Shown: positions 9,899-19,800 of the stretch, one piece after another
How positions within the stretch are numbered: the first letter of the stretch is position 1
How the letters are laid out: the number at the start of each line of letters is the position of its first letter
Notes under the pieces: model-generated
Seen by the model: the letters and a program-made list of their open reading frames with translations, nothing else
Databases searched by the model: none
Told to the model about the DNA's origin: nothing
Program-made: the position numbers and the translations under genes
Assembly (NCBI GenBank): GCA_045565995.1
Contig: JBJLEF010000001.1
Span: 310,001 to 374,000 of the forward strand
Reading direction: 5' to 3'
Source of the DNA: UBA721 sp002705165
GTDB taxonomy: Bacteria; Planctomycetota; Planctomycetia; Pirellulales; Pirellulaceae
Length of the DNA: 64,000 nt

Positions 9899-12800
9899 CT
9901 ACGGCTGCCGTGCAGGGTCGGTTTCCGGCGAATACTTTGAATTGACTTCCGGCAACTGAGCATCAATCTCACTGAGATACTGCATCAGCTTACGGTGTAA
10001 CTGCTGAGTGATCTCCGGATACTCCGCAGAGACATCTGTTTTTTCAGCCAGATCTCGACTGAGATCAAAGAGCTGAACCTCCTTGGATTCCCAAAAGTAA
10101 TGCAATTTAAAATTACCTGCAATCACCGTGGAATCCGGCTTACTCTTTTTCTCATGTTGATAATGAGGCCAGTGAAAATAAAGCTCTTCGCGGGAACGTT
10201 GGACCTGTGCATTCTGTTTACGCATTAACACCGGCAATAAGCTCCCTCCTTCGACCCGTTCGTCTAGTTTCTCAATACCTACGATTTCACAAATAGTGGG
10301 GAGGATATCCCATCCAATGGCAGGGGCCCTGGAGATTGAACCTGATTTAATACCGGGTCCCACCAGCATCATTGGTACTCGCACACCAGCTTCCCAAAGC
10401 GTCGCTTTACTACCCCGAAGTGGACCGTTGATATTACCCGGATCTTCGGTCGGATAGGTACCGTTATCTGCTGTATAGATAATATAGGTATTGTCAGAGA
10501 TCCCTAAACGTTCAACGGCATCCAACAGATCTCCCAGGGAACGGTCGAGGTCTTCGATCATCGAGCCATAAGCAACACTGGTATGCCGACGACCCGGCTT
10601 GCGATCTTTCAATTCTGCGATCGTCTCAGACGTTGCCTGATAGCCTAGATGAGTGGCATAGTGTGAAACCTGCAAGTAAAACGGATGGCCTTCCCGCACC
10701 TGCCGTTCCATAAAACGAACGGAGGAACGAGTCATACTGAATGCTCGCTTCGGATCATCTGGAAGATTAGAGGGTACAGTGCCCTCACGATTCCCCGTGG
10801 GGCCATCACTTTCATCGAATCCATGATCTTCGGGCCCATTACCATTCAAGTGCCATTTTCCAAAATGAGCTGATCGGTAGGCTCGGTTGTGCAGCTTCAA
10901 AAGTTCCGGAATCGTATCGAGATTAGAATCAAGATCATCGACATGTCGCGGTGGGTTCAGTTTATTACCTTGATACAACCGGCCTCCGTGTCGATCCACG
11001 ATATCGCTCATATGCATTGCGGCCGGACTGATACCTGTCAGTAAAGCAGCCCGAGAAGGAGAACAATTGGGATGCGCTGAGTAGGCTTGCGTAAAACGCA
11101 TCCCAGCATTTGCAATCCGCTCTATATTGGGAGTCTGAAAAAAATCACTGGCGGACTGTCTGATCTCAGGATCATAAGGAATGGACGTTGTCCCCCATCC
11201 CTGATCATCCGTCAGGATTACAATGAAGTTCGGAGCAGGCTCTTGTTTAGAAACCTTCCTTCCCTCTGGCTTCGCAGATCTAATATTTAACCCGCGTACT
11301 TTCACGTCAGTCACTTTGCCACCGTACTTAAAGTTGTCTCCATAAGCTCCAACATTGCTTTGCGAATCTTCCTTAATACTCAGGCCATCCTGAGGCTGAA
11401 CAGGAATCAGACTTCCACAATTACCCGTCGCCAGTACTTTGTCATTAACGGATAAATGAAGTTTCCCGCCCTCAGCAAGCATCGCTTCAACCTCAAACGG
11501 TCCATCGCCTTCGAGTGCCGGCGTCGTAATCTCCGTCAGTTTTGAATTAATTCGGACGTTGAATGTTAATTTCTTGTCCCGAAGATGCAGACTAACTCCC
11601 TGTTGGCTACCACCTTGAGCAACCAGCACTCCATTGTGTGCGAGCGATGAAAATGCACAGGTCATTTTCACAGGTTGATTCGCAATTGGTTCAGCTTGTT
11701 TGTCACTTGGCACCGACTTTAAAAGACCGGCCTGAGGCATTTGCGCGAGCCAATCTTCCCAGCGATACTTTAATTCTTCATAACGCTGAGGCTGATCTTC
11801 CATCATATTCGTTGTTTCAGCCGGGTCCTTATCCAGATTGTAAAGCTCCCAGGGCTGACCTGCCAATGCAGAGATCTTCCACTGGCGATGACGGGCAGCC
11901 CGACCACCATTGTGCTCAAAAAACAACATGCGATCATTATTTAACGTTTCGCCAGTCAGGGCGTTAACCATGCTAACTCCGTCCATAGAAAAATCATCTG
12001 CGGGCTTTTCCCCTGCCAACTCCAGACAGGTCGGAGCGATATCCATAACGTGTCCTAAATCCCTGGTAATACTACCGGCTGAACCCTTTAATCCCGCGGG
12101 CCAATGGACAATGAACGGAGTGCGGCAACCACCCTCGTAACTCTCTTTTTTCCAATACTTCAGCGGACTGTTTGCGGCATTGGCCCAGGCAGGCCCCAGA
12201 CCGGTATAACTCTCATCGGAGCCAAGCTTGTCTCGATTCTCCGGCAACTTTAGTTCTTTCTCTCGCTGAGCGGTGCGTCCGTCTCGCGTCTCACCGTTAC
12301 GGTCATAGCCAGCATACCCCGGGATCTCTGGCGACGCACCATTATCAGAAAGGAAGAAAATCACCGTATTCTCAAATTCGCCAGTCTCTTTTAATGCCTC
12401 GACAATACGACCAATGCCCTGATCGACACTATCGACCATCGCGGCGTGGACTTCAAACTTGTTGGCCTGGTACTCTTTCTCTGGAGTTGAAAGCGAATCC
12501 CATGAAACGCCTCGGTCCTGGACAGGCTCTACCGGGATAGAGCCTGGAAACAGCTTCAGCTTGCGTTGCCTTTCGAAGCGGTCTTTCTTGAGTTGATCCC
12601 AGCCAGCATCATACTGACCATCATACTTTTGTATGACTTCGGGTTTGGCGTGCAGTGGCCAGTGAGGCGCTGTATAAGCCACATATAAAAAGAACGGATC
12701 TTTATCTGACTTATCAAAGTCCTCGATGTACTTTACAGAATAATTTGTGATCGCATCCGTCAGGTAGTAATCATCAGCCACATCAGTTACAGGTTCATCA

Positions 12801-13336
12801 TTATGTACCAGTGAGAACGGATCAAAAAAGTCAACGACTCCCCAGATGACACCATAGTACTGATCAAATCCTCGTTGACGCGGGTAAGATTGAGGGTCGG
12901 CAAATGGGATTCCTAAATCCACTTGATGATTCATCCATCCAATACGATCCTGCCCGGCGGAAGTCGCAGCCAGTTCGGAAAGATGCCACTTTCCAGTCAT
13001 GGCGGTTTGGTAACCGGACTCTTTGAGCAGCCCTGCAATCGTCGGAGCGTTCAGATCCATCGTCCGACCGTTACGACCGAGACCAACCCGGTGTGGATAA
13101 CTACCTGTAAGGAGACTTGCACGGGTTGGACAACAACGAGCACAATTATAAAACTGACTGAAGCGTACACCGTTGTCTGCCAGTTGATTAAGATTCGGAG
13201 TATGAATTTCACCGCCAAAGCACTGAGGGTCAGAATATCCCATGTCATCGACCAGAATCACCAGAAAATTTGGACGTTCGGCTGCCATCGCAAACGAAGT
13301 AAGCGATAGTGAAATATAGATAGCTAGAATACGCAT
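9899..13336 (-). CDS. Double-domain sulfatase: sulfatase - LamG-like - sulfatase
   Basis: 1145 residues from the ATG at 13336, which begins a signal peptide ending at MAA near residue 19; the longer frame to 13444 starts with TTG. The first sulfatase (about residues 20-530) has metal-binding DD at 30-31 and the signature C-C-P-T-R at 68-72. A beta-rich stretch, about 545-690, resembles a LamG/concanavalin sandwich (it includes EGDGPFEVEAML and KLHLSVNDKVLATG). The second sulfatase, about 695-1145, carries its own DDQG and the signature C-S-P-S-R at 758-762. Both catalytic sites look intact, so the chain could act on two sulfate positions of one glycan. It is flanked by further sulfatase genes on the same strand (gaps 159 and 86 bp). 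No frameshift or stop separates the halves. Confidence 0.93.
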   Translation of the reverse strand: MRILAIYISLSLTSFAMAAERPNFLVILVDDMGYSDPQCFGGEIHTPNLNQLADNGVRFSQFYNCARCCPTRASLLTGSYPHRVGLGRNGRTMDLNAPTIAGLLKESGYQTAMTGKWHLSELAATSAGQDRIGWMNHQVDLGIPFADPQSYPRQRGFDQYYGVIWGVVDFFDPFSLVHNDEPVTDVADDYYLTDAITNYSVKYIEDFDKSDKDPFFLYVAYTAPHWPLHAKPEVIQKYDGQYDAGWDQLKKDRFERQRKLKLFPGSIPVEPVQDRGVSWDSLSTPEKEYQANKFEVHAAMVDSVDQGIGRIVEALKETGEFENTVIFFLSDNGASPEIPGYAGYDRNGETRDGRTAQREKELKLPENRDKLGSDESYTGLGPAWANAANSPLKYWKKESYEGGCRTPFIVHWPAGLKGSAGSITRDLGHVMDIAPTCLELAGEKPADDFSMDGVSMVNALTGETLNNDRMLFFEHNGGRAARHRQWKISALAGQPWELYNLDKDPAETTNMMEDQPQRYEELKYRWEDWLAQMPQAGLLKSVPSDKQAEPIANQPVKMTCAFSSLAHNGVLVAQGGSQQGVSLHLRDKKLTFNVRINSKLTEITTPALEGDGPFEVEAMLAEGGKLHLSVNDKVLATGNCGSLIPVQPQDGLSIKEDSQSNVGAYGDNFKYGGKVTDVKVRGLNIRSAKPEGRKVSKQEPAPNFIVILTDDQGWGTTSIPYDPEIRQSASDFFQTPNIERIANAGMRFTQAYSAHPNCSPSRAALLTGISPAAMHMSDIVDRHGGRLYQGNKLNPPRHVDDLDSNLDTIPELLKLHNRAYRSAHFGKWHLNGNGPEDHGFDESDGPTGNREGTVPSNLPDDPKRAFSMTRSSVRFMERQVREGHPFYLQVSHYATHLGYQATSETIAELKDRKPGRRHTSVAYGSMIEDLDRSLGDLLDAVERLGISDNTYIIYTADNGTYPTEDPGNINGPLRGSKATLWEAGVRVPMMLVGPGIKSGSISRAPAIGWDILPTICEIVGIEKLDERVEGGSLLPVLMRKQNAQVQRSREELYFHWPHYQHEKKSKPDSTVIAGNFKLHYFWESKEVQLFDLSRDLAEKTDVSAEYPEITQQLHRKLMQYLSEIDAQLPEVNSKYSPETDPARQP

Positions 13337-13495
13337 TGAATTATTGTCGCTGAGATTTATTTTAAATAACAATCGTCTATGTAGTTCACTGTTGAGAGCA
13401 TCGGATCCTGTCAGTCTACTTAATTCGCAACGCAAAGTATCCAATAGAACCTTCAGATTTTTTCTGTCTTCACGATTGAGTGCTGGTCTACCTTC

Positions 13496-15289
13496 TTAGA
13501 ACTGCCGACGAATCAAGAGATTTCCGTCAGGATCAAACGCTTCAATACGCTTTAACTCGGTGACTCCTTGGGGCAGAACAATGCGAATATGGATGACCTG
13601 AGCCGAAGTTCCAACCTGCATTTTTACCTCCTGAAATCTCATGGTCGTGCTGACATCCGTAGCCACAATACTGGCATCATTAAAATCACTTTCTCCCTCG
13701 CGGCGCCAGGCAATTTTTACCTGACCGCCATTTTTGTTTCTCAATTGAACTCGCAGTTCAAACACTTTCGGTAATTTAAGATCGTTGAGAACAACAAATG
13801 GTACCCTGTTCTTATTTTCAGGGAAGACTGTTAAAAGTGGACTATCGTGCTTCAAGGTAGCATTTCTCGCCAACAGTCCCGCGACCTGTACTTCAGGCTT
13901 TGGAGGAGTTTCCGGACGTTTAGGAGCAGGTTTACCATCTAAGTAGAAGTCAAAAAATTGTTCCGCAGCCATTCCCGCGTTTCCGACCGGTAATCCGGGA
14001 GGAGAAAGTTCGGTGGTCCATTCCACTAATTCATTTTTGAGCTGCGCCGCTACATCGGCATGTTTCGTCATCAGGTTTTGCTTTTCCTGCGGGTCCTGGT
14101 CCAAATTAAATAGATACTCTCGATCTCCTCCACGTAAATACTTCCAGCCATGCTGTTGAATCGCCGCCTGAGTCATCCAACGCCAGTAAAGCGTTTCATG
14201 AGGAACACCCGCCCGTTGTCCGGAGAGGTAAGGTATTAGATTGACGCCATCAAACGAGTCGTCCAATTCAATACCGGCCAACCTGGCAATCGTGGCAGCT
14301 ACATCGAGTGAACTTACCATGGGACGATATTCAGACTGTTCCACGGACTTGGTATCGCCAAGCATACCTTTCCAATAAACGACGAATGGTACCCGAATCC
14401 CCCCTTCGGTAAGCATCCCCTTTTCGCCATTGAAAGGGTCATTGCGAGAGCCGTCCCAACCAGGCCCTCCTCCGGGAGCATCATACTTATGGATCTTCAA
14501 AGGAGCTCCATTGTCGCCGATGAAAAAAATCAACGTCTTCTTTTCGATGCCATAGTCGGCAAGCGACTTACGAATAGCTCCAACCCCATCATCAATACAG
14601 GATAGCATCGCTAATGCGAGTCGACGACGACGCGGCATTTCGCCCGAAAACCGATCAAGATATTTCTTGGGCGCTGAAAGAGGAACATGCGGAGCTCGGT
14701 GAGCTAGATATAAAAAGAATGGCTCATCATGATGACGTTTTAGAAATGCCAATGCCGCTTGATTATTCTGTTCGAGATGATACTCACCAGGAAACACTGA
14801 ACCCGGCTTTACGCTCTCTCCCTGAACATTAAAGTTAGCCCACCGGCCGTCGGAATAAAATACGTCCTCGAACCCATGCTCTGGGATCTGCCCCGGTGAA
14901 CCAAGATGCCACTTACCTACCATTCCCGTGGCATAGCCTTGTTTCTTCAGACGCTCAGCGATGGTCATTTGTTGGCCGAATCCGTCAAGGTCCCCCCCAT
15001 TACTTTCGACGCCAAATCGATTTTGAGATCGCCCGGTGAGTAATCCTGCTCTCGATGGCACACACTGAGGTGCCGTCACATAACCAGCCGTGCAGCGACG
15101 ACCATGGTTGGCTAGAAAATCAATATTCGGAGTCTTAACATCATCAAGGATTCCTTGTGCTGACAAATCGGCATAGCCATGATCGTCTGTAAAAATGACG
15201 ATCATGTTTGGCTTTTCTGCCGCCGACAATGAACTGCTAGAGAGTAAAAATACAAGACTACAGACAAGACAAGTGGTAAAGATCTTCAT
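13496..15289 (-). CDS. Secreted sulfatase with C-terminal beta-sandwich
   Basis: 597 residues from the ATG at 15289, which has a GAAAGAAAG purine stretch just before it; an ATG four codons upstream (15301) is possible. A signal peptide ends near SAA (residue 24). DDHGY lies at 35-39 and the canonical signature C-V-P-S-R at 76-80. The catalytic part ends around residue 440. The last roughly 130 residues form a separate beta-rich domain (FELRVQLRNKNGGQVKIAWR and VIHIRIVLPQG), perhaps carbohydrate-binding. It is the first gene of the minus-strand sulfatase run. The gene upstream, on the other side, is tRNA-Asn on the plus strand. Confidence 0.93.
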   Translation of the reverse strand: MKIFTTCLVCSLVFLLSSSSLSAAEKPNMIVIFTDDHGYADLSAQGILDDVKTPNIDFLANHGRRCTAGYVTAPQCVPSRAGLLTGRSQNRFGVESNGGDLDGFGQQMTIAERLKKQGYATGMVGKWHLGSPGQIPEHGFEDVFYSDGRWANFNVQGESVKPGSVFPGEYHLEQNNQAALAFLKRHHDEPFFLYLAHRAPHVPLSAPKKYLDRFSGEMPRRRRLALAMLSCIDDGVGAIRKSLADYGIEKKTLIFFIGDNGAPLKIHKYDAPGGGPGWDGSRNDPFNGEKGMLTEGGIRVPFVVYWKGMLGDTKSVEQSEYRPMVSSLDVAATIARLAGIELDDSFDGVNLIPYLSGQRAGVPHETLYWRWMTQAAIQQHGWKYLRGGDREYLFNLDQDPQEKQNLMTKHADVAAQLKNELVEWTTELSPPGLPVGNAGMAAEQFFDFYLDGKPAPKRPETPPKPEVQVAGLLARNATLKHDSPLLTVFPENKNRVPFVVLNDLKLPKVFELRVQLRNKNGGQVKIAWRREGESDFNDASIVATDVSTTMRFQEVKMQVGTSAQVIHIRIVLPQGVTELKRIEAFDPDGNLLIRRQF

Positions 15290-15325
15290 TCTTTCTTTCA
15301 ATCTAAAAAAACATATAAACCCCGA

Positions 15326-15354
15326 TTGCAGGGGAAGAAAACTTAAAATAGACT
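15326..15354 (+). promoter_or_regulatory. Possible sigma70-type promoter for tRNA-Asn
   Basis: TTGCAG (15326-15331) and TAGACT (15349-15354) are separated by 17 bases and lie about 43 bases before the tRNA. Both hexamers match the consensus only partly, so this is a weak call based on spacing and position. Confidence 0.25.
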
Positions 15355-15396
15355 ACAGACTTCGGGGAGGACGATTGGTCCCTGTAAGAATTATAT

Positions 15397-15469
15397 TCCC
15401 CTGTAGCTCAGTTGGTAGAGCAGGCGGCTGTTAACCGCCTTGTCATAGGTTCGAGTCCTATCGGGGGAG
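15397..15469 (+). tRNA. tRNA-Asn (anticodon GTT)
   Basis: The 73 bases fold as a full cloverleaf. The acceptor stem TCCCCTG pairs with CGGGGGA with one T-G pair. The D arm is GCTC/GAGC, the anticodon stem GGCGG/CCGCC with loop CTGTTAA placing GTT at 15430-15432, and the T arm ATAGG/CCTAT with loop TTCGAGT. The discriminator is G, and CCA is not encoded. The GTT anticodon reads AAC/AAU, asparagine. Confidence 0.97.
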
Positions 15470-15509
15470 CTCGTTTCTTTTCTACGGAAAGAAACCACCG
15501 AAGAGTTAA

Positions 15510-15545
15510 CGCCCGGCGTCGAGAGATCGGCTGCCGGGCGTTTTT
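15510..15545 (+). terminator. Rho-independent terminator after tRNA-Asn
   Basis: A perfect 8-bp GC-rich stem, CGCCCGGC (15510-15517) with GCCGGGCG (15533-15540), is followed at once by TTTTT. It lies 40 bases after the tRNA 3' end and ends that transcript before the next gene at 15649. Confidence 0.88.
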
Positions 15546-15648
15546 CATTTTGGTCTGGTTCCTCCAAGGTTATAATAAAACCCTGATCAGATTATTTGCT
15601 TCATTTGGACAGACTAAACATCAATCATCTCTTCGGGCTCGTCTTACT

Positions 15649-16305
15649 ATGCGAATTGCAATCTACCTGCTGACATCAATGATTCCGTTAGTGACATATC
15701 CAACAACTGCCTCGGCAGGGGACAAGGTGCTGCCGGTCAAGCAGGCAATCGAAGAGACGATCGCTGCTGCGGGGGGAGAAGAAAATCTGCTGAAGATTTT
15801 CCGTTTTCATGAACGCGTTTTAATCACAGCAACCCCGAATCCCTTTATCGCCGGGGAAACGCAGGGTAACCGTACTTCCGTCGTCGAGGTTGGTGGCAGA
15901 TGGTGGGTAGGCGTTAACAAGCGAAATAAAGACAAAGTCCGTATTCTCTGTTGGGCGTGGAGTCTGAGAATCCTACTTCATGAAAAGTCAAAAGTCGAAG
16001 TCATCCCGAATATCGTTGTTATGGACAGACCTGCTTTTGGTCTGCGTGTAACGGGTTCCGTACAAACACCAATAGACCTGTTCTTCGACAACGAATCAAA
16101 ACGACTCGCGGCGATTGATTACACCGATACACGGCACGTCCTGAGTAATTGGAAAAAGACGCCGCAAGGCCATGAGTATCCTGCACACGTTACAGGATTT
16201 CGCTTTGCCGATCGCGAAGCAAAAACAATCCAAACTGCACAATGGTATCAAACGGACATTCTGGAGTTGACTCCCCTGGAAACAATTCCTGACAAACTTC
16301 AATAA
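15649..16305 (+). CDS. Secreted hypothetical protein
   Basis: 218 residues from the ATG at 15649, which gives a signal peptide (MRIAIYLLTS through about TASAG, residue 24). The open frame extends back through the tRNA gene, which cannot be coding, so this start is firm. The mature part is alternately hydrophobic and charged, as in a beta-rich periplasmic protein: G-R-W-W-V-G-V, a repeated R-I-L segment, Y-P-A-H-V-T-G-F. It loosely recalls planctomycete proteins related to LolA-type lipoprotein carriers, but I see no diagnostic motif and assign no function. It sits alone between the tRNA terminator and the DUF1080 operon. Confidence 0.75.
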   Translation: MRIAIYLLTSMIPLVTYPTTASAGDKVLPVKQAIEETIAAAGGEENLLKIFRFHERVLITATPNPFIAGETQGNRTSVVEVGGRWWVGVNKRNKDKVRILCWAWSLRILLHEKSKVEVIPNIVVMDRPAFGLRVTGSVQTPIDLFFDNESKRLAAIDYTDTRHVLSNWKKTPQGHEYPAHVTGFRFADREAKTIQTAQWYQTDILELTPLETIPDKLQ

Positions 16306-16548
16306 GACCACTAAGGAACGACTGAGAAGTTAGTACTACTCCCATAAAACATGTGACCGGCAAGTGTTTTCGCGGAATAAACAATAGGGGAATAACTGAG
16401 GATGTCCTCCAAAATAATACTTTGCCGACCACCGTCATATTTCTGGCCAATTTTCAAAACTTTATTCATTATCCGGCCATAGCTGACTGCCGATTTGGAT
16501 ACTCTTAGAATAAAATATCTCTCCTACCTTACGATCCATCCTAACAAC

Positions 16549-19500
16549 ATGAGAATTATGAAACTACTTACATCGCTACTCCTGCTTCCACTGCTTGCAA
16601 TCACTGCCAACGCGCAACAATTCCAGTCCCTTTTTAATGGGAAGGATCTTTCCGGCTGGGCCGGGAAATCGGAATTCTGGACTGTAAAAGACGGAGCTAT
16701 CTATGGGCAGACAACCAAAGAGAAGCCAACCAAAGGGAATACTTTCCTCGTCTGGCAGGGTGGTGAAGTGGCTGACTTCGTTTTCAAAGCTAAAGTCCGC
16801 TTCTCCGGAAATAACTCCGGTGTCCAGTATCGCAGTGAACTTGTCGGCAACCCCGACGACTTCGTCGTGAAAGGCTATCAGGCGGACTTACACCCCAAAC
16901 CAGAGTTCTTCGGCATGCTGTATGCGGAAAAATGGCGTGGTATCGTGGCTCAACGATTTCAACGAGTCATTGTTGCTAAAGACGGAAAGCCTCAGGTCAT
17001 CGGAGAAGTAGGCGATAAAGACCAAGTACTAGTCGACACCGAATGGAACGAACTGACCATCCTTGCCGTCGGCAACAGACAAATTCACCAGGTCAATGGT
17101 GTCACCACCATGGATCTCACTGATAATCACACGGAAGCAAAACGTAAAGGCATTCTGGCACTGCAGTTACACGCCGGCGCTCCGATGAAAGTCGAGTTTA
17201 AAGATATTCAACTCAAACATTTGGATGCCAAAAACGGCAAGGCCGCTATCGATGCTGTCAGTGTTAAAACCGGCAACACAGCCACGCCTATCGGCCGAAT
17301 TAAAGCAGCAAAAGGCTTTCAGGTAGAGCTACTTTATTCAGTTCCAAGTGAAGTGCATGGATCCTGGGTAAACCTTTGCACGGACAACAAAGGTCGTCTG
17401 ATTGTCAGTGATCAATTTGGTAAGCTCTACAAAATTACGCCACCTGAGAATGGTGAGACATTGGGACAAGCCGACGTCAAACCACTGAATGTTGATATTC
17501 GGGCGGTGAACGGAATGGTTTGGGCGTTCGATGCACTCTATGTAGGCGTCAATGACTATGAACGTAAAATCCCTTCCGGTTTGTATCGCATCACCGATAG
17601 TGACGGTGATGACGAATTGGATAAGGTGGAAATGCTTCGCTCGATGGATGCTCGCGGGGACCATGGTGTCCATGCGGTCGTGCCAAGTCCGGATGGCAAA
17701 TCGCTCTTCTTGATTACCGGTAACAGCACAAAACCAACACAGCTTGGTGATCATTCTCAAGTACCTCAGGTGTGGGGCGAAGATCACTTGTTACCAAGCT
17801 TTCCTGACGGCCGGGGGCACAATCGTGGCGTCCTGGCTCCGGGAGGAATTATTTACAAAGTAGATCCGGACGGAAAAAACTTTGAGGCTTATGCCAATGG
17901 TTTTCGTAACATCTTTGATGCCGCCTTCAACCGTGACGGTGAATTATTTACTTATGATGCCGACATGGAATACGACTTCAATGTGCCTTGGTATCGTCCA
18001 ACGCGTATCTGCCAGGTCACCAGCGGATCTGAATTTGGCTGGCGAAATGGAGCGGGTAAACGTCCGGTATTCTATCCTGACAACCTGCCCGGTGTTTTAG
18101 ATATTGGGCCCGGTTCACCAACGGGGGTCACCTTCGGTTACGGTGCTAAATTTCCGGCCAAATACCAAAATGCGCTTTATGCCTTGGACTGGAGTTGGGG
18201 TAAACTTTACGCCGTGCATATGAAACAGGACGGCTCCTCTTACACCGCAACAAAAGAAGAATTTATAACCGGGGCTCCGCTCCCAATCACGGATGCCATC
18301 ATCCACCCCGGGGATGGAGCGATGTACTTCACTATCGGTGGACGTCGGGTTCAATCCGGTCTTTATCGCGTCACCTATACAGGAGACCAGTCAACGGCCC
18401 TGGTGAAAGCTGAAGCGACCGTCACCAAAGAAACAGAGTTGCGTCGAGAGCTTGAGAAATTTCATGGTAAGCAGGATGGAAACGCCATCGCTTCTGCCTG
18501 GCCACATTTAAAAAACGAAGATCGCTTCATCCGTTGGGCCGCTCGAATCGCGGTCGAACATCAGTCGGTCGACGATTGGGCAGATAAAGCGCTGACCGAA
18601 TCTGATCCTCAAGTTCAAGTCGAAGCATTACTCGCTTTGGCACGCGTCACAGGCGTTTGCCCTCAACACCGCAACGAGGACACTCCAGCTGTCGATACCG
18701 CCATGCGTGCTAAATTATTGGAAGCCGTGCTGGCGATCGACATGCCAGCGCTCGATGCCACGAGCCAACTGACTCTACAACGCACCATCCAAATCGTACT
18801 CAATCGCTTTGGACGCCCGGACGACTCAACGGTAGAGAAACTAACAGCCGTAATCAATCCTTTATTCCCATCTAATTCTGCCGACCTCAATTGGTTGCTT
18901 TGTGAAACTCTGGCCTACCTGCAATCACCCTCCGTTGCGGCCAAAACCATGGCTTTAATCGCCGCTGCTCCAACCCAGGAAGAACAGGTACAATACGCGC
19001 GCTCTATCCGCATGCTAAAAAATGGCTGGACTCCTGAATTACAAAACACATACTTCGAATGGTTCCTCAAAGCAGCAAACTATCGTGGTGGTGCCAGCTT
19101 TGACAAATTCATTGAATTCATTCGTAATGACGCGGTTGCCTCTTTAAGTGAATCCCAAAAAGATTCCATGAAGGAACTACTCGCGAAGAAAGCTGAACGC
19201 ATTTCAGCTTTAGAAAATCTCGGAGTGATTTTTGAAGGACGCCAGGAAAAGCAATGGAAACTGGACGAACTGGTTCAGGCTGCCAACTCCGGGTTGAAGG
19301 GCCGTGACTACGAAAACGGCCGGAAAATGTTTGGGGCTGCTGGATGTTACGCTTGCCATCGATTCCAGAATCAAGGGGGCATGACTGGTCCCGACCTGAC
19401 GACGGCTGGTCGTCGATACTCGGTACGAGACTTACTCGATCAGGTTATCAACCCAAGTAAAGTCATCAACGACCAGTTTTCTGCAGTGATGGTCATTACG

Positions 19501-19749
19501 GACGATGGTCTCGTACACAGTGGAGTGGTCGTGAACCTGAACAACGATGGGCTGACACTCAATACCGACCTAACCGATCCTAATAAGCGTGTGAATATCA
19601 ATCGAAATACGATTGACGAAATGCTTGTCTCCAAGACCTCGCCAATGCCGGCCGGGTTGTTTAATCGCATGACCCAAGAAGAAATTCTTGATCTGGTTGC
19701 CTACCTCATCAGCGGTGCCGATCCGAATCACGAGTATTTCGAAAAATAG
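16549..19749 (+). CDS. DUF1080 - propeller dehydrogenase - HEAT - cytochrome c fusion
   Basis: 1066 residues from the ATG at 16549 (the ATG at 16558 is an alternative). A signal peptide ends at ANA-QQ. Residues about 20-215 are DUF1080 (3-keto-disaccharide hydrolase): LFNGKDLSGW, NSGVQYRS, and the KGILALQLHAG block. From about 245 a PVC-type beta-propeller resembling membrane-bound sugar dehydrogenases starts (GRIKAAKGFQVELLY, DSDGDDELDKVEML, RNIFDAAFNRDGEL). A helical HEAT-like stretch follows, then a haem domain with C-Y-A-C-H at 933-937 and the conserved tail GPDLTTAGRRY, MPAGLFNRMTQEEILDL, YLISGADPNH. The chain could oxidise a sugar and hydrolyse the keto product. The next gene, a double sulfatase, starts 51 bp downstream. 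Confidence 0.9.
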   Translation: MRIMKLLTSLLLLPLLAITANAQQFQSLFNGKDLSGWAGKSEFWTVKDGAIYGQTTKEKPTKGNTFLVWQGGEVADFVFKAKVRFSGNNSGVQYRSELVGNPDDFVVKGYQADLHPKPEFFGMLYAEKWRGIVAQRFQRVIVAKDGKPQVIGEVGDKDQVLVDTEWNELTILAVGNRQIHQVNGVTTMDLTDNHTEAKRKGILALQLHAGAPMKVEFKDIQLKHLDAKNGKAAIDAVSVKTGNTATPIGRIKAAKGFQVELLYSVPSEVHGSWVNLCTDNKGRLIVSDQFGKLYKITPPENGETLGQADVKPLNVDIRAVNGMVWAFDALYVGVNDYERKIPSGLYRITDSDGDDELDKVEMLRSMDARGDHGVHAVVPSPDGKSLFLITGNSTKPTQLGDHSQVPQVWGEDHLLPSFPDGRGHNRGVLAPGGIIYKVDPDGKNFEAYANGFRNIFDAAFNRDGELFTYDADMEYDFNVPWYRPTRICQVTSGSEFGWRNGAGKRPVFYPDNLPGVLDIGPGSPTGVTFGYGAKFPAKYQNALYALDWSWGKLYAVHMKQDGSSYTATKEEFITGAPLPITDAIIHPGDGAMYFTIGGRRVQSGLYRVTYTGDQSTALVKAEATVTKETELRRELEKFHGKQDGNAIASAWPHLKNEDRFIRWAARIAVEHQSVDDWADKALTESDPQVQVEALLALARVTGVCPQHRNEDTPAVDTAMRAKLLEAVLAIDMPALDATSQLTLQRTIQIVLNRFGRPDDSTVEKLTAVINPLFPSNSADLNWLLCETLAYLQSPSVAAKTMALIAAAPTQEEQVQYARSIRMLKNGWTPELQNTYFEWFLKAANYRGGASFDKFIEFIRNDAVASLSESQKDSMKELLAKKAERISALENLGVIFEGRQEKQWKLDELVQAANSGLKGRDYENGRKMFGAAGCYACHRFQNQGGMTGPDLTTAGRRYSVRDLLDQVINPSKVINDQFSAVMVITDDGLVHSGVVVNLNNDGLTLNTDLTDPNKRVNINRNTIDEMLVSKTSPMPAGLFNRMTQEEILDLVAYLISGADPNHEYFEK

Positions 19750-19800
19750 CGTGTAAACGCCACCTACACTTTCTTCTCCATTCAATAGGAATCCGAATTC

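Noticed and set aside
12172..12540. 122-residue plus-strand frame inside the double sulfatase gene
   Set aside because: Shadow of the first sulfatase domain; no ribosome site and Arg/Pro-rich composition.
15412..15648. N-terminal extension of the 15649 gene through tRNA-Asn
   Set aside because: It would translate the tRNA and its terminator; the ATG at 15649 begins a proper signal peptide.
16190..16450. 86-residue minus-strand frame overlapping the end of the 15649 gene
   Set aside because: Half of it is antisense to a supported gene, and the rest lies in the non-coding gap before the DUF1080 operon; no domain seen.
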